Shown here piece by piece: positions 11,143-22,377 of a stretch of DNA of 64,000 nucleotides. The stretch covers positions 20,587,835 to 20,651,834 of the forward strand of contig NC_003076.8 in NCBI RefSeq assembly GCF_000001735.4, in the 5' to 3' direction. Origin of the DNA: Arabidopsis thaliana. Its lineage: Eukaryota > Streptophyta > Magnoliopsida > Brassicales > Brassicaceae. A program made the position numbers and the translations under genes. The notes under the pieces are model-generated. The model did not search any database. It was not told the origin of the DNA and saw nothing but the letters and a program-made list of their open reading frames with translations. Numbering within the stretch: the first letter of the stretch is position 1; each line of letters opens with the position of its first letter.

Positions 11143-11634
11143 ATTCTTCTGAGAAGAGAGCCTCGGAGGTGTTGTTTCCTTATTTCTTGGGTACTAATTC
11201 ATCATCATTATCATCCTCAGATGGTCGCAGCTTATGGTCATTATGCCGTTCTTGTAGCATAATGTATAAATAATAGATGCAAATTAAAGACCACATGATT
11301 ATTTGTGTTCATTGTTGCAAGCCATTTGAAGCTTTTGAAGTGTGTCTAGCTCCATCGATGGCTCGTGTTACTCCTGTGAACAATGAATTAGCATGAAGTC
11401 CATGAAACAACACTAGTCATCAATGGAGCCGGATACTCAAAAGCTTGAAAACTTCCAACATGGAACACACATAACGCTGTGATCTTTGCATATATTGGAT
11501 ATTCACACTTCATGCTAAAGCGCGGAATAGTGCCCACATGCTGAGACGATCTGATGATCTTAATGATGATGATGATGAGAAGTTAGTACCCAAGTGATCA
11601 TGAAACACCTCCGAGATTCTTCTCAAGCTTAGGG
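11143..11634. repeat. Long imperfect inverted repeat derived from a J-protein gene fragment
   Basis: The left arm (about 11143-11370) and right arm (about 11408-11634) are imperfect reverse complements around a loop of about 37 bp. Shared blocks include CTCGGAGGTGTT, CTTGGGTACTAA, TCATCATCAT, AAGCTTTTGA and GGCTCCAT-like sequence. Each arm can be read as a J-protein zinc-ribbon-like piece: left arm (+) ICVHCCKPFEAFE, right arm (-) GSFQAFEYPAP. RNA across it from either strand would fold into a long hairpin. Expression is unknown. Confidence 0.75.
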
Positions 11635-11960
11635 TCGTTTTCGATCGCTGTTAAAATAGTACACAATATCTTTTGGTCTCTTAGTTTTGATCCTGCAAAA
11701 GAAAAAGATTGATAATCAGAAAGTAGAAAGTGGGAAAACTTTTCATCAAACGCTTTAGTATGATTTAATTTCTTATGCCCGAGGCACAGGCTAGAGACCA
11801 AAAAAAAGTACTCTAAAATCTGATATATATCCCAACGAAATACAGAAAAGAAGCCTCCTAAATAATAAAATCAAAGTAAATAACACGAGCCATATATCAA
11901 AGGTGGTTTCTGTAAACCATACCTTTGCCTTGAGAGTGAAGAAGCAGTTTCAGACTTGTG
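11598..11960 (-). pseudogene. Partial copy of the 5' leader region of the J-like gene
   Basis: Sequence near 11690-11740 (GCAAAAGAAA, GATTGATAATCAGAA, GTGGGAAAACTTTT) repeats with differences the stretch just upstream of the J-like gene at 13620-13705. The CATACCTTTGCCTTG block near 11921 resembles 14489-14503. This is an older, diverged local duplication of non-coding 5' sequence; no J domain remains here. Confidence 0.45.
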
Positions 11961-12501
11961 GGTGATTAATATGAGAAAGAACAATTTTATCTTTTTCTTC
12001 TTTAACGTTAAAGTGAAAACTTCAAGAGATAAAATTTATAGGATGATAAGTACATGTGGTAGTGAGGATTAATAGAACATGCATAAAACTATTTATGGTA
12101 AATATTCCATTCCTTTGTATATTCACAAATTTTATATTCTCTGTATTCCCTCAGTCAAAATATTCGTTTCTGATTTCATTTGATTTCCATATACAAAATC
12201 GCTGTTTGTAGAAATGAATCTTTTCTAAATGGCGTTTTCATTAATTTATTTCTTTGTTTCAAGAAAAATATAGTTTGAACAAAGACTTTTTTTCTTCTTA
12301 ATCTCTAAAAGGTAACCAAAGAATTTCTACTCTAAACGAACCCTACTGGATATTGAGAATCTTGAAAACCTTTTTTTTTTTTTTTTTTTTTTTTTGTAAA
12401 TATGATATTTTAAATTTTGTCAAAAAAACAAAACAATTATTGTGCTGGATTTTTTTTTTCTTCTCAGTTATTCTTAAATGTTCATTTCTGTCCGTGTATA
12501 G

Positions 12502-12666
12502 TTTGATGGCAAGTACGAGAAACTGTACAAATCAGCATCTGGAACAATCATAAACCACCACTTTAGGCACATCGTTAAACCTGGAATTCAGCTCAATATG
12601 TTTGTTTCAAAGGAAACGATAGGGACCTGCTTCTTGTACGTTTGGGAGTATTCAATAGAACTCTAA
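12502..12666 (+). other. Exon-like open stretch, unrecognised
   Basis: After an acceptor-like TATAG at 12497-12501, 55 codons stay open to a TAA at 12664-12666. They read FDGKYEKLYKSASGTI, then NHHFRHIVKPGIQLNMF. The composition looks protein-like, but there is no start codon and I do not recognise the family. Probably a gene relic. Confidence 0.3.
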
Positions 12667-12892
12667 GAACAAGGAAAGAGATAAACTCTCTTTTATTAAA
12701 ACTCAAAAATGAATGACAAAGCAACAAAGCTAATGGAGGAAAATCCAAATAAAAAATGCAAATGTAAAAACAAAAAAAATCCAAATTTAAAATAAAACCA
12801 AAACCAATTTTAAATTAAACACCAAACGGTCCAAAACCAGCAAGTAGCCGTTTGCTTTAAGCGCCTCTTTCTTGAAGATGTTGCTGTATCTA

Positions 12893-13582
12893 TCACTCCT
12901 CCATGACCTTATTATCAGTTTCCTCAGCAGCACCAACATTATTGTGCGGAGAAGAACAAACAAACGTTTCAAGACTCAGTTTGATCACACTCGTAGCCTT
13001 TCGAGCCAATGCACTTCGAAGCCTATTTGGAGAAATATCGTGTCTAATCTCTGCGTCTTCGCTCATTCTTGTTAACTTAGAAACATGAAGTAGATTTGTT
13101 GGTGGAGGTTCCTTTTGTTTGCTTCCTTCACAACTAATCCTGCTTAGTTGGTTTATTGGACCAGAAACTCTCCGTGAAGGTAAAAGTTCGCGTCTCTCGA
13201 GAAAATATTTCGAGGCATCAGTGAGTATCTTCAGTGCCTCTTTAACACCACTACCAACAGATTCGTCACGGTCAAGGGAAATGTCAATAGCTAATGTGCT
13301 ATAACGATTAAAGATTGTTATAAAATCTGCGGTTCGCTCGACCGCTAAAACATCATACCAATCAACTTCACCATTGACTTGCTTCTGGAAACCCATGCAC
13401 ACGTCAAGAAGTGCATTGAGACGGCGAAGACCACCAAGTGCAGGATTAATTTGTTTTGCCTTGAGAGCAAACTCTTTGGCTCCAGCAAAATCACCCGCTT
13501 TATATTTTTCCACTGCGATGGCTTTCGCTCGTTTAGCTTCTTCTCGAATGATTTCCTTTCTTGATTCGTCCATGTGCATCAT
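12893..13582 (-). CDS. Degenerate J-domain (DnaJ-like) protein
   Basis: Single-exon frame of 229 aa starting at ATG 13582 (alternative ATGs at 13579 and 13573). Residues about 5-60 (KRAKAIAVEKYKAGDFAGAKEF, with a following LDVC) match the N-terminal extension of plant J/DUF3444 proteins. Residues about 77-140 (VDWYDVLAVE ... RYSTLAID) align with a J domain, but the HPD tripeptide needed to stimulate Hsp70 is replaced (IDISLDRD). The zinc-ribbon and DUF3444 parts are absent; relics lie downstream on the same strand at 11525-11405 and 10104-9651. It may be a truncated gene with lost co-chaperone activity or a pseudogene with an intact first part. Confidence 0.65.
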   Translation of the reverse strand: MMHMDESRKEIIREEAKRAKAIAVEKYKAGDFAGAKEFALKAKQINPALGGLRRLNALLDVCMGFQKQVNGEVDWYDVLAVERTADFITIFNRYSTLAIDISLDRDESVGSGVKEALKILTDASKYFLERRELLPSRRVSGPINQLSRISCEGSKQKEPPPTNLLHVSKLTRMSEDAEIRHDISPNRLRSALARKATSVIKLSLETFVCSSPHNNVGAAEETDNKVMEE

Positions 13583-15186
13583 TTCTTCGTCAAAAGGTCC
13601 TTTTATGTCTCTTAGTTTAGATCATGCAAAAGAAAGAGATTGATCAGAAAATAAAACAACCCAAAATTGAACATTGCTGAAAGCAGAAAGTGAGAAAACT
13701 TTTGCCCCAAGTTATCCATAGAGATAAAAATAATTCCAATATCTATGAAAACATAAATGGTGGAAATAGGTATCTAGATAGATGTTCTTTGCATCAAAGT
13801 TCGATAATATTAATTTTGAAATTTAAGAACCAAAGATATTGACTCCCTTAAGATCAAATCTTGAAGTCTTAGGTAAGGAATCCATCAAAATTGTTATAAG
13901 AAATATCTACTCCTAAACAAACAACTCATGCCAAATTTAGGAAAACGGCAATAATGAATAGACATTTTGCGGCCGAAAGTTTGTAACAAACTTAAATCCG
14001 AATTGAGTTTTCCCGCGTAAATCCGTTGGAAAACAAAGCCAAAACTCTTACGAAAATAAACAACATGGTAAACTTTAGAAAACAGATTCAGGAATCTAGA
14101 ACAGGCTTGTTGCTAGAGATCGTAGAGACCACTGGATTAAGATGAAACTTAACAAACATTTGCAAACACAAAGATGCTGATATAATCTATTGAAAACACA
14201 AACCATTAACACCATCAATCAAACAAACTTTACCATTCACTAATCTCAGAAAAATGGTTTTAACATAAATCAAAGCAAAATCACTTATCTCTTTCTTATA
14301 CAACACTACACACCAAACCAATTGATAGCCAAAAAGAAGTCCATAAATTTTTTATAATTTAGGGATTATAAAATCCTAAAAGTTGAGAACCCATTTGTCA
14401 AAGCAAATTTGATTAATGACAGAAACTCTAGAAAAGATAAGACAAGGACTAGGAAAAAAAATTCAAATAAAAGCACCGCAAGGTTCTATACCTTGTGAGT
14501 GATTTAGACGAAGAATTAAATTTTCTTAGCTTCTCTTATCTTCGTTTTGAATTAACGTTTAAGTAAAGATAAAAACACTCTCAACACCTTTAAGATGATG
14601 AACATGTAGTAAAGATTAGTAAACAAATACGACTCTTAAGGTAAAAAATATTAATTTTATATTTTCCAGTTATGTTTTTAATTCAGTCAAAGCACTCATC
14701 AGTTCCCAATTTCATATTATGTCCATACACAAAATCTCAAAACGAAGGAGAAGAGAATAGAACAAGAACGATACCTAGGTTTCTCCCCACAATCAAACTG
14801 AAGCATCCAAATTTCATAAGTTCAAAAACCATAAAGTGATACGTATTTGACAAGAATTTCGTACATGCATATAAATGACATTTTATGGTAAAACATTTCC
14901 CCTATTTCAGTGTTCCATTTCAATACTCAAAATCTATAGTTGGTATTTGTAGAAATTAATCAAATATAGTTGGTTTTTTAATTTTTCTTTCAAGAATTTT
15001 TTTTATATCTATTAAAATTATGTTTATGTAATGTAAGTTATCTAACTCTTTTAGGGCAATTATTTTTTTAATGTTACATTTAAATACTTGTGAACACCAA
15101 TTAAAGATTTTGAGTATGGAATTCAAAATTGCTTACATATATCTTCCAAAGACCAAATGAAAATTGCTTACACAATTACACTATCT
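13583..15186. other. Intergenic region upstream of the J-like gene
   Basis: AT-rich leader and promoter sequence of the J-like gene, then spacer to the 3' end of the MFS gene at 15187. I see no other gene. Confidence 0.5.
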
Positions 15187-17094
15187 TCAAGTCTTTGAGA
15201 CTCGGTGATGAAGCCTCAAGTAAAACTTCCTCGTCCTATAAACCACACTCAAACTCAAAACCATAGCCATTAGACACAACATGGACATGAGACTGCACGT
15301 GACTGAATAACACACCGAGCCCGTGCAGACGAGCGACTCAGTCTCTGTGGTGGGTCCGGCTTGCTTTCTGGCGTAGTAGTCATAGATGTTACTAGCGATC
15401 ACACCTGAGAACACAAATGACCCAATAGGCAAAGCTGTAATCTGGAAATTGTAAAGAGAACCGAAGCTCTTCAGGCCAAAAATGTCAGAGACTGAAGCAG
15501 GAGCAATCGCCCAATGAGCGCCATAACCCATTCCTATCACAATGGTCACTACGTAGATCTTCCCTGGCCAATCTATGGCATAGTAGATGAGCCCCAAAGA
15601 CATTATCGCCTGAACCACAGACATTGCCAACGTTCTTGGAAGTGAGAGTTTCCTTTTGAAGAGGCAGAAAGAGATGAATCTGTCAGTAAAAAACACAGAT
15701 GCTTCTTAAAAGCGAAAGTGAAATGGTTAAGGGTTTTGTACCTTATGATTAGCTCAGAGAAGTAGCCACCAGCAACACGGCCGAGAAAATTGGAGATGCT
15801 GATCAGTGAGACAAATATTTTGGTGTTGCTGTACCCGAGGGAATAACAAATCTGACCAAGATTGTCTATAATCGTGATTCCCGAACCTACACCTAGAACC
15901 AGAGACATAAATATAAGCCAGAAGTCAGCTTGTCCCAAAGCTTGTAACAAGGTGAAATCTTCTCCTATACACGGCGCTCTTTTCTTTTCCGGCGGTCTGT
16001 CACTTCTCTCAATTAAAGTTCTAGCCTCATGCTGATCCACATTGGAAGTTCCTTCTTCAGGCTTCACTGAGGTGACATTATTACCCGAGATGAAAACCGA
16101 TGAAAAAGGGACAAGAACTGGAACAACCATGAAAATGACAAGGATGGCTCCAGAGGTTGTGATAATCGTTTGAGTCATATCAAAAACACTCTGAAGTACC
16201 AACAATCCTAGTAAATATACCGCAAGGACAACACAGAAACCGTAAATAGCCAGGAATCTTAAATCATCAGATCGCAAGTTCGTTCTGCAACTTCTTTCCA
16301 CGGGTCTAACAATAAATAGTAGAGCAAGAACCACGACTGGTGGTCCAAGAGCAACCATGAGAATAACCGAAGAATCATGAGAAGGGTTGAACATCAAATA
16401 AACCTGAGTCAAGATTGCTCCACTCAAGCCAGAAAACCCTTTCAGGATTCCCACCACAGGACCTCGGCTTTCTGGGAAGTTATGAATGCATGACACAAGC
16501 GACGCTGTATTGTAGTATGTTTCCCCATTTGTTCCCACGAATATAGCAACAAACAACTACATGAACAAATAAACCAGAATCAAGCAGGATCACACTCATA
16601 TGTAAGCTTTAACATCTTTTTTTTTTTTTTTTTTTGAATATCTGGAAGTTCAAGCCAAAATTAGAGAATCGTACAAATAATCAAAAGCAAAGCACAATTA
16701 CTAACGAAATCGCAAATGTGTAAGCAATTTTGATTTGTAAAATTCATCTCACCATCCAGAGAGGCAAATTAGGCAATTGGCCAGTGACGACGAGCCAAAC
16801 AACACCGTAGCCGAAAAGGTTCTGAGTTGCACCGACGAGTAGAACCACCCAGGAAGGTGAGACTTCAGATAAAGCACCGGAGACGAATCCGATGGCGTCA
16901 CCGAGGTTTTTAGCTACGCCGAGAAGAGCGATCTGTTTCTGATTGTAGCCAAGGGAAGTCTTGATTGCCGGAGACATAGAGCCGCCGAATAGATAGCCAA
17001 CGCCGGCGACGGATTGGACCCACATGGCGCAGACGAAAACTAGCCATCGGTCGTTGACTAGGAGCTCTAGTTTGTGACGCCACAAAGTCATCAT
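15187..17094 (-). CDS. Nodulin-like major facilitator superfamily transporter
   Basis: Exons 17094-16753, 16556-15742, 15679-15187 on the minus strand encode 549 aa with phases that join cleanly (R split over exons 2/3). The start is the first ATG of an ATG-ATG pair at 17094. The N-terminal half carries nodulin-like hallmarks: NDRWLVFVCAMWVQS, GYNQKQIALLGVAKN, VGTNGETYYN, RGPVVGILKGFSGLSGAI. The C-terminal half is an MFS-type domain (FGSLYNFQ, ASPVSD-like ASVSDIFGL). About 12 membrane segments are separated by a polar loop near residues 255-310. Substrate is not deducible; relatives are called nodulin-like. Its first copy is expected in unit A upstream of the window. Confidence 0.92.
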
Positions 17095-17383
17095 AGTCAA
17101 ACGCTCTCAAAACTTTCTATTTCTTTTTTTTTTTCGTTGATTCATATGATTACTTATTTTGTAATTTTCAGTTTCAAAGAAAAGTTTGGACAACACCGTA
17201 AATACAAATAAAATGTTTACTTATTTATATACAATTCATGTGTAAGGTTGAGAAACAAATAAGCAACAAGATAAAAAAAAAAAAAAAAACACGAATCAAT
17301 GAAGAGGTATACACTTCACAAGCTTAGGTTTAAAAATTGGTTTGCAAAAGCATTCACTTTTGTATCTCCCCAAAATGAATCTG

Positions 17384-20300
17384 TTAGTTTGAGTTGCGCT
17401 TAAGGTACACCAAAACTCCAAGTCCAGCAGCAAGAGCAGCCCCGGCTGCAACCGTTTTGTAAGCGGCTGCCCATGAGTTTGACTGGTCGTAGTCCATATC
17501 CTCTGAACTTAGACCTCTCCTGTGCCCTCTTTCTTCTGTGTAGTCCAAATGCAATTTTAAACCCTGCACCATTTGGAATCCCCAACCCAAATATACTCTT
17601 CTTTAGCCCAAAATCCACATTAACCAAAACGAGACCGCGGATTTAAGGTATCATTTCATCCTAGTTCTTTACACTAATTGACAATAAGTATGGATGTACA
17701 ATTTATTACCTTCCAGCCTATTGATTTTGCATGTTCTACAGCAGCTCCAAGATCATTATCTGATGCTAAAACAACTTTGTCATTGTCTTCATCTTCGTAC
17801 TACACAACACAAAATATGTCAACAAAAGAAGAAAATTTTTCCTATCTTCTCGTTTAATAAGTTTTCGAATAAATATGTACCATTATCTGAGGCAAGTTAT
17901 CAGGCTCAATGTCATCCCCCATTCTTTGTAGGATTGCTGTTATCAGAGTTGTCAAACTCTGTGTTTCTGTTATTGAAAAGTAAAAACAAAAGGTTAATGG
18001 ACTAAGCAGCATTGGCATAATAGGTGTCCTGTTTCTCAAGAGTTATGATTTAACGTACCACACATAAATCTATGCATTCGTCCCTTTTTATCTTGGAGTT
18101 TAAAAGCAAATGTGTTGGGATATGAAAATGATTTTGTTACTTCTATCTCCGAAGATAATTTCATCGACTCTTCTTCACTGAAAAATCATATGATCCAGTT
18201 TAAGAAACCACCTTATGGTCAAAACTAAATGGTTCAAAGGAATATGAGTAGAAACCTCCTCGTTTCATCGCCATCTTCGTTAGGAGACAAAGCCATAGCA
18301 GAGTCCCAAAACTTTTGCATCATTGAGTTTGCTGTCTCATTGTTTATTCCAGCCGTACTTCCAGCCTTGTCAAAAGGAAATAAAGAGTTTATAGCAAAAC
18401 AAGAATAGTATGCAACAAATATATCATGTTCTTTCTTCTCTCGGATTGTTTATCGATCTTGTCTCATGTTTTCGACTTCAACTAGAAGAGAATAATAGAA
18501 GAAAAAAAGTGTACCGTAGTAACAGCAGCATGAGTTATGTGGATCACATCAATAACAGCGACAACATCTCCATCTGTATGTAATCATCAACATTAGACAA
18601 GTGTTGAAATAACAATGCTTCATACTTTATAGCTCAAAGTCAGTTTTGAGGACATTTTGTTACCTTTATCCAATACAGGAAGATGCAGAAATTTGCCATT
18701 ATGCATGATATGTAAGGCTTCAACAATTGCCATATCAACTGTTGCAGATTCTGGATTCGGTGTCATAACCTATAGAATAATGGGATTGAAAAGAAACAAC
18801 AAAGACGAAAAATGAGTACTCATATAAATCTAAGAGTTGAAAAGAATAATTTCAACCAGATTCAAAACTAACGAGCATAAGCATACATACATATATAGCG
18901 AAAACACGAACTTAACGAAAACTTTACCTTCTCCACAGTAGTTGTCTCTTGAGGAAGGTTTTGGGATATCACCCGCATCAAGATGTCCTTTGAGCTAACA
19001 AAAATCACAATTTAAGATCAAAGTTCCACTAGAAAAGATTAAAACATGATATTGTAGAGAAAAAATTTCAGAACCATAGAAACGAAAAAGAAGACAAGGG
19101 GCCAAATATGACACTTACGTTAGAATCCCAACTAATTTGTTCTCCACCATCACCATGGCTGCGCTAGACTGATATTCCACCATCTTCATGGTTACTCCTA
19201 ACACAGTCTCATCCAATCCAACCTTTAAAACCCTGTACGTTTTCATTCCAAATTTACTCGTTAAGCTTTGCATTATTTCTCTCAATAAAACAAGTATAAG
19301 ATCAAAATGATTTCAAATATGATAATAAATATAGAGGAGATATTACCTACTTTGTATTCTCCGGAATTATAGTTGAAAGTGAAGGCTTGAATATTCGTTC
19401 TCTAAGTGTCTCCATAAAAGTGTTTGGTCCTATCGTATATCCAACAAAAACGCCATCAGAGGCATGCAAGAAGACATTTGTGATGGATTCAAATGGAGAT
19501 ACTCAATTCCATATTTTTAAACATACCAGCAATAGATGTTCCCCAGTTCTTTTCAACGCCTTCAACAGCCGCAGCAATAGCCTTACCCTTCTCAACTGAT
19601 CTTTCCATGCGGGCAATAGCATCATACAAACACTTTGCAATATCGAGAAGCGCGATAACTTCTCCATTCTCCACCACCGGCAAATGTCTAAACTTGCCTG
19701 CATATCCACTAGTCAGCTCAAGTACCAAGACCAACAAAGAACTTATAAAAGAACAAGAAATAACAAACCTTGAACCATCTTTTGAAGAGCTTCAACAGCA
19801 ATAGTATCAGACAAAACAAAAACAGGGTTCTTGGTCATAACTTTAGATACAGGTGTTTCTTCAAGGTTAAGTTGTTTAGCAATCACTTTTGTTGCTATAT
19901 CCTTAAAAAAAACAAAAGAGATAAAAAAAAAAACATAAGTGAAAAGTCCAGTTTGCATTTAGAATCCTGTTCATGAAAACATGTATACCCTATCTGTTAG
20001 GATCCCACAAAGTAATGCATTAGAATCAGTCAGCAATAACGCATCAACACGACGAGCAGCCATTCTTCGACAAGCTTCAAATAAAGTTGTGCTATCTGGT
20101 ACAGTAAGAGCCTTACACAACCTTAGTCTCTTTACCGTTCTCTCACCACTCCTTTCCCCACTCAAGCTTCTACACCAAGAAACAACATGCAAACATTTAC
20201 TTCCAATCTCATATATTTTGAAACATGTATCATTCCTCAGAAAAATGAAGAATTGGAAGAGAATGGGGTGATGATTACATGGAAGAACGAGAAGATGTGA

Positions 20301-20430
20301 GAGATCTTCGTGGGAGGAGATCAGAGCCACCACCACCACCACCTTCGTTTTCTGAAGCTTTTTTCCTTCCTTGAAATGAATGACCGGAGAAGGAGAGACT
20401 TTTCCTCGACGGACCACCTTGGTTAGCCAT
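17384..20430 (-). CDS. CBS-domain protein with PB1 domain and C-terminal membrane anchor (CBSCBSPB family)
   Basis: Fourteen exons on the minus strand: 20430-20279, 20169-19989, 19901-19769, 19697-19527, 19429-19351, 19232-19119, 18994-18928, 18769-18664, 18573-18515, 18365-18256, 18177-18059, 17966-17881, 17799-17710, 17563-17384. All phases close, giving 548 aa. After a Ser/Gly-rich N-terminus, two Bateman pairs of CBS motifs span about residues 60-350 (ARRVDALLLTD, HLPVVENGEVIALLD, LVGILTSKDILMRV, FLHLPVLDKDGDVVAVID). A PB1 (octicosapeptide) domain follows at about 400-490 (KGRMHRF ... YEDEDNDKVVLASDNDL). The last residues form a hydrophobic anchor (AAGAALAAGLGVLVYL) with a Lys/Arg tail. 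CBS pairs usually bind adenine nucleotides and PB1 mediates dimerisation; the precise role is unknown. Confidence 0.93.
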
Positions 20431-22377
20431 TTTCAACTATTCCGATCTCCTCCTTCAAATTCTCTGAAACACTTTAATAAAAAAAATCATCAGATTTTGA
20501 TTTTTTTTTTTTTTTTTGCAGCAAATGCATATTCGAATTGGAACTTACCAAATAATCTTTCTCTTTCGGAAAATTTTTGATATCAATTCACAGAATAAAA
20601 GAGAAATTCAAAACTGGGAATTTCGAATCTTCACTTCGATAATGATCGACGATTTCGAATCGCCTAGTTGGGGCACGATCGATAATGCAGTTCGAAGGAA
20701 TTGGAATTTTTTTTGTTTCTGGGAATCAATCGAAAGAAATTTTGGAAGAGAAAGACGAAAGGAGAGGGAAAGCAAAGGGCCAGAGGAGATAATAATTAAT
20801 TGAATAATTAAAAAAAAAAAAAAAAAAAAGAATCCGTGGTGGAACTTTTCTTCATTTTGCCAATCTGTTAACCACGAAAATACAGATTTGCCCTTGGTAT
20901 CCGATCGGGCTGTGAGTATCACGCTACGCGGGAACGACGACGCTGACATTGTTAATGAGGTTATTTATTTAAATCCGGAAACTAATAATCAGTCCCATTC
21001 TTTATGAATTCAAGAGCACATGTGCCAATTTGGTTCAAGAGCTACGATAAGTAATTGTTTTTAACAATGTTATTTCTTAATTATCTATGATCTATATTCA
21101 CTGTGATAACAAGATGATAAAAATGACGTGAATGCAAGATATATTAATACAAAGCTTTTTTTAAAAACAATTTACTCATTTACAAAGATAATGATAACAT
21201 TCTGAGTTACCATAACACATTAAAAACAGAGATATCTGAAATGGTAAGTTTTTTCCATGTCTCAATAAAATATATATTTTCAAATTTTTCTATAAAAACT
21301 ATTAATTTGATATTATGTTTTATGTTTCTTGCATTTCTGTCTATCATGCCAGTAATACTTGTTAATGGTTCGTAAAGAGTTGGAATGAGATGATATAGTT
21401 TCATCCCCTCTTATAATTCAAGAGTAATCAGTGATTAGTATTAAGTATCTTCTTTGTCATGAAACACCAACTCCGATGCTCCCTTGGTATAGAAACTTCA
21501 AGGGAAGTATGAATACACAGTAACTGGTATGTACGATGTGAATGACAAAGATAATAGTATTCGCATCACCGAGTTGTATGTCTAAGTTAAGGTTCTTGGA
21601 GAGATTGGAAAAACGTAGTGTTATTAAGGCAGAATCAATGCTTTTGCATCATAAACTATCATAGATTTTTTGTATGTTTTTTCTATTTATGCGTTTATTT
21701 TTCAGGACTACAAAAATGACGGTAATAATATGTCAATTGACATAAAGTTGTCTTTAACTGAAGAGCAGATGGAGCATTTTTTGAATAACTATAACAAAAA
21801 TCCAAGAGGATTTCTTGGTATTTTGAGACTATCCATACCTTAAAGAACCAACAACATGTGTTTGCTTAATTAGTGGTCAACACCTATATCACTAATTAAG
21901 AAAAAAAAGCTTACAGTTCTTGTTATATTACACTTTCAAATGTTTTGTGGTCTTTTTGTTTAAACATTTCACTAGTCTTTTTTCGAAAAACATGCAAATT
22001 AAATAACCGTTTATAATATATTATCTCCGCATTTTGAACAAGATTTGTTCCAATGGTAAGATAACGATACCATTGTTAATATTTTTGTCCAACAAAATTA
22101 TGCGATTATCAAGGGTCTCTCATAGTTAATTTTAATGGTTTTGTTGGTTACAAAAATAGTAGTAGAAATTGGACTTTAGTATATAAACAAACTCATAGTA
22201 CAGTATTATTCTAAATCTTTAATCCAGTACATCTCCAAAGTGAATTTCGAATTATTTGGTTCTGTGTGAATAAATAAACTGGGCTTTATTGGGCTTAAGG
22301 CCCATCTCCGTTGTCGTCTTCAAGGTCACGCTTACAGACTTGGCTCCGCCGCTCCGGCATTGAGCTCCGTCGAGAGA
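20431..22377. other. Divergent intergenic region between the CBS gene and the SEC12-like gene
   Basis: The left part holds the 5' leader and promoter of the CBS gene, with poly-T/poly-A tracts at about 20504 and 20810. The right end (22260-22377) is the leader of the SEC12-like gene. Between about 21480 and 21843 there are exon-like relics (separate entry). The rest is AT-rich without visible features. Confidence 0.5.
21487..21843 (+). pseudogene. Two exon-like coding stretches, unrecognised relic
   Basis: Near 21490-21587 the plus strand reads KLQGKYEYTVTG, MYDVNDKDNSIRITELYV and stop. After an acceptor (TTCAG, 21701-21705), 45 codons run from 21706 to a TAA at 21841-21843: DYKNDGNNMSIDIKLSLTEE, then FLNNYNKNPRGFLGILRL. 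Both look protein-like but lack a start and a joined frame. I do not recognise the family; it may be a decayed gene. Confidence 0.3.

Noticed and set aside
13374-13643. Plus-strand frames opposite the J-like gene
   Set aside because: Antisense shadows of the J-like reading frame without family features.
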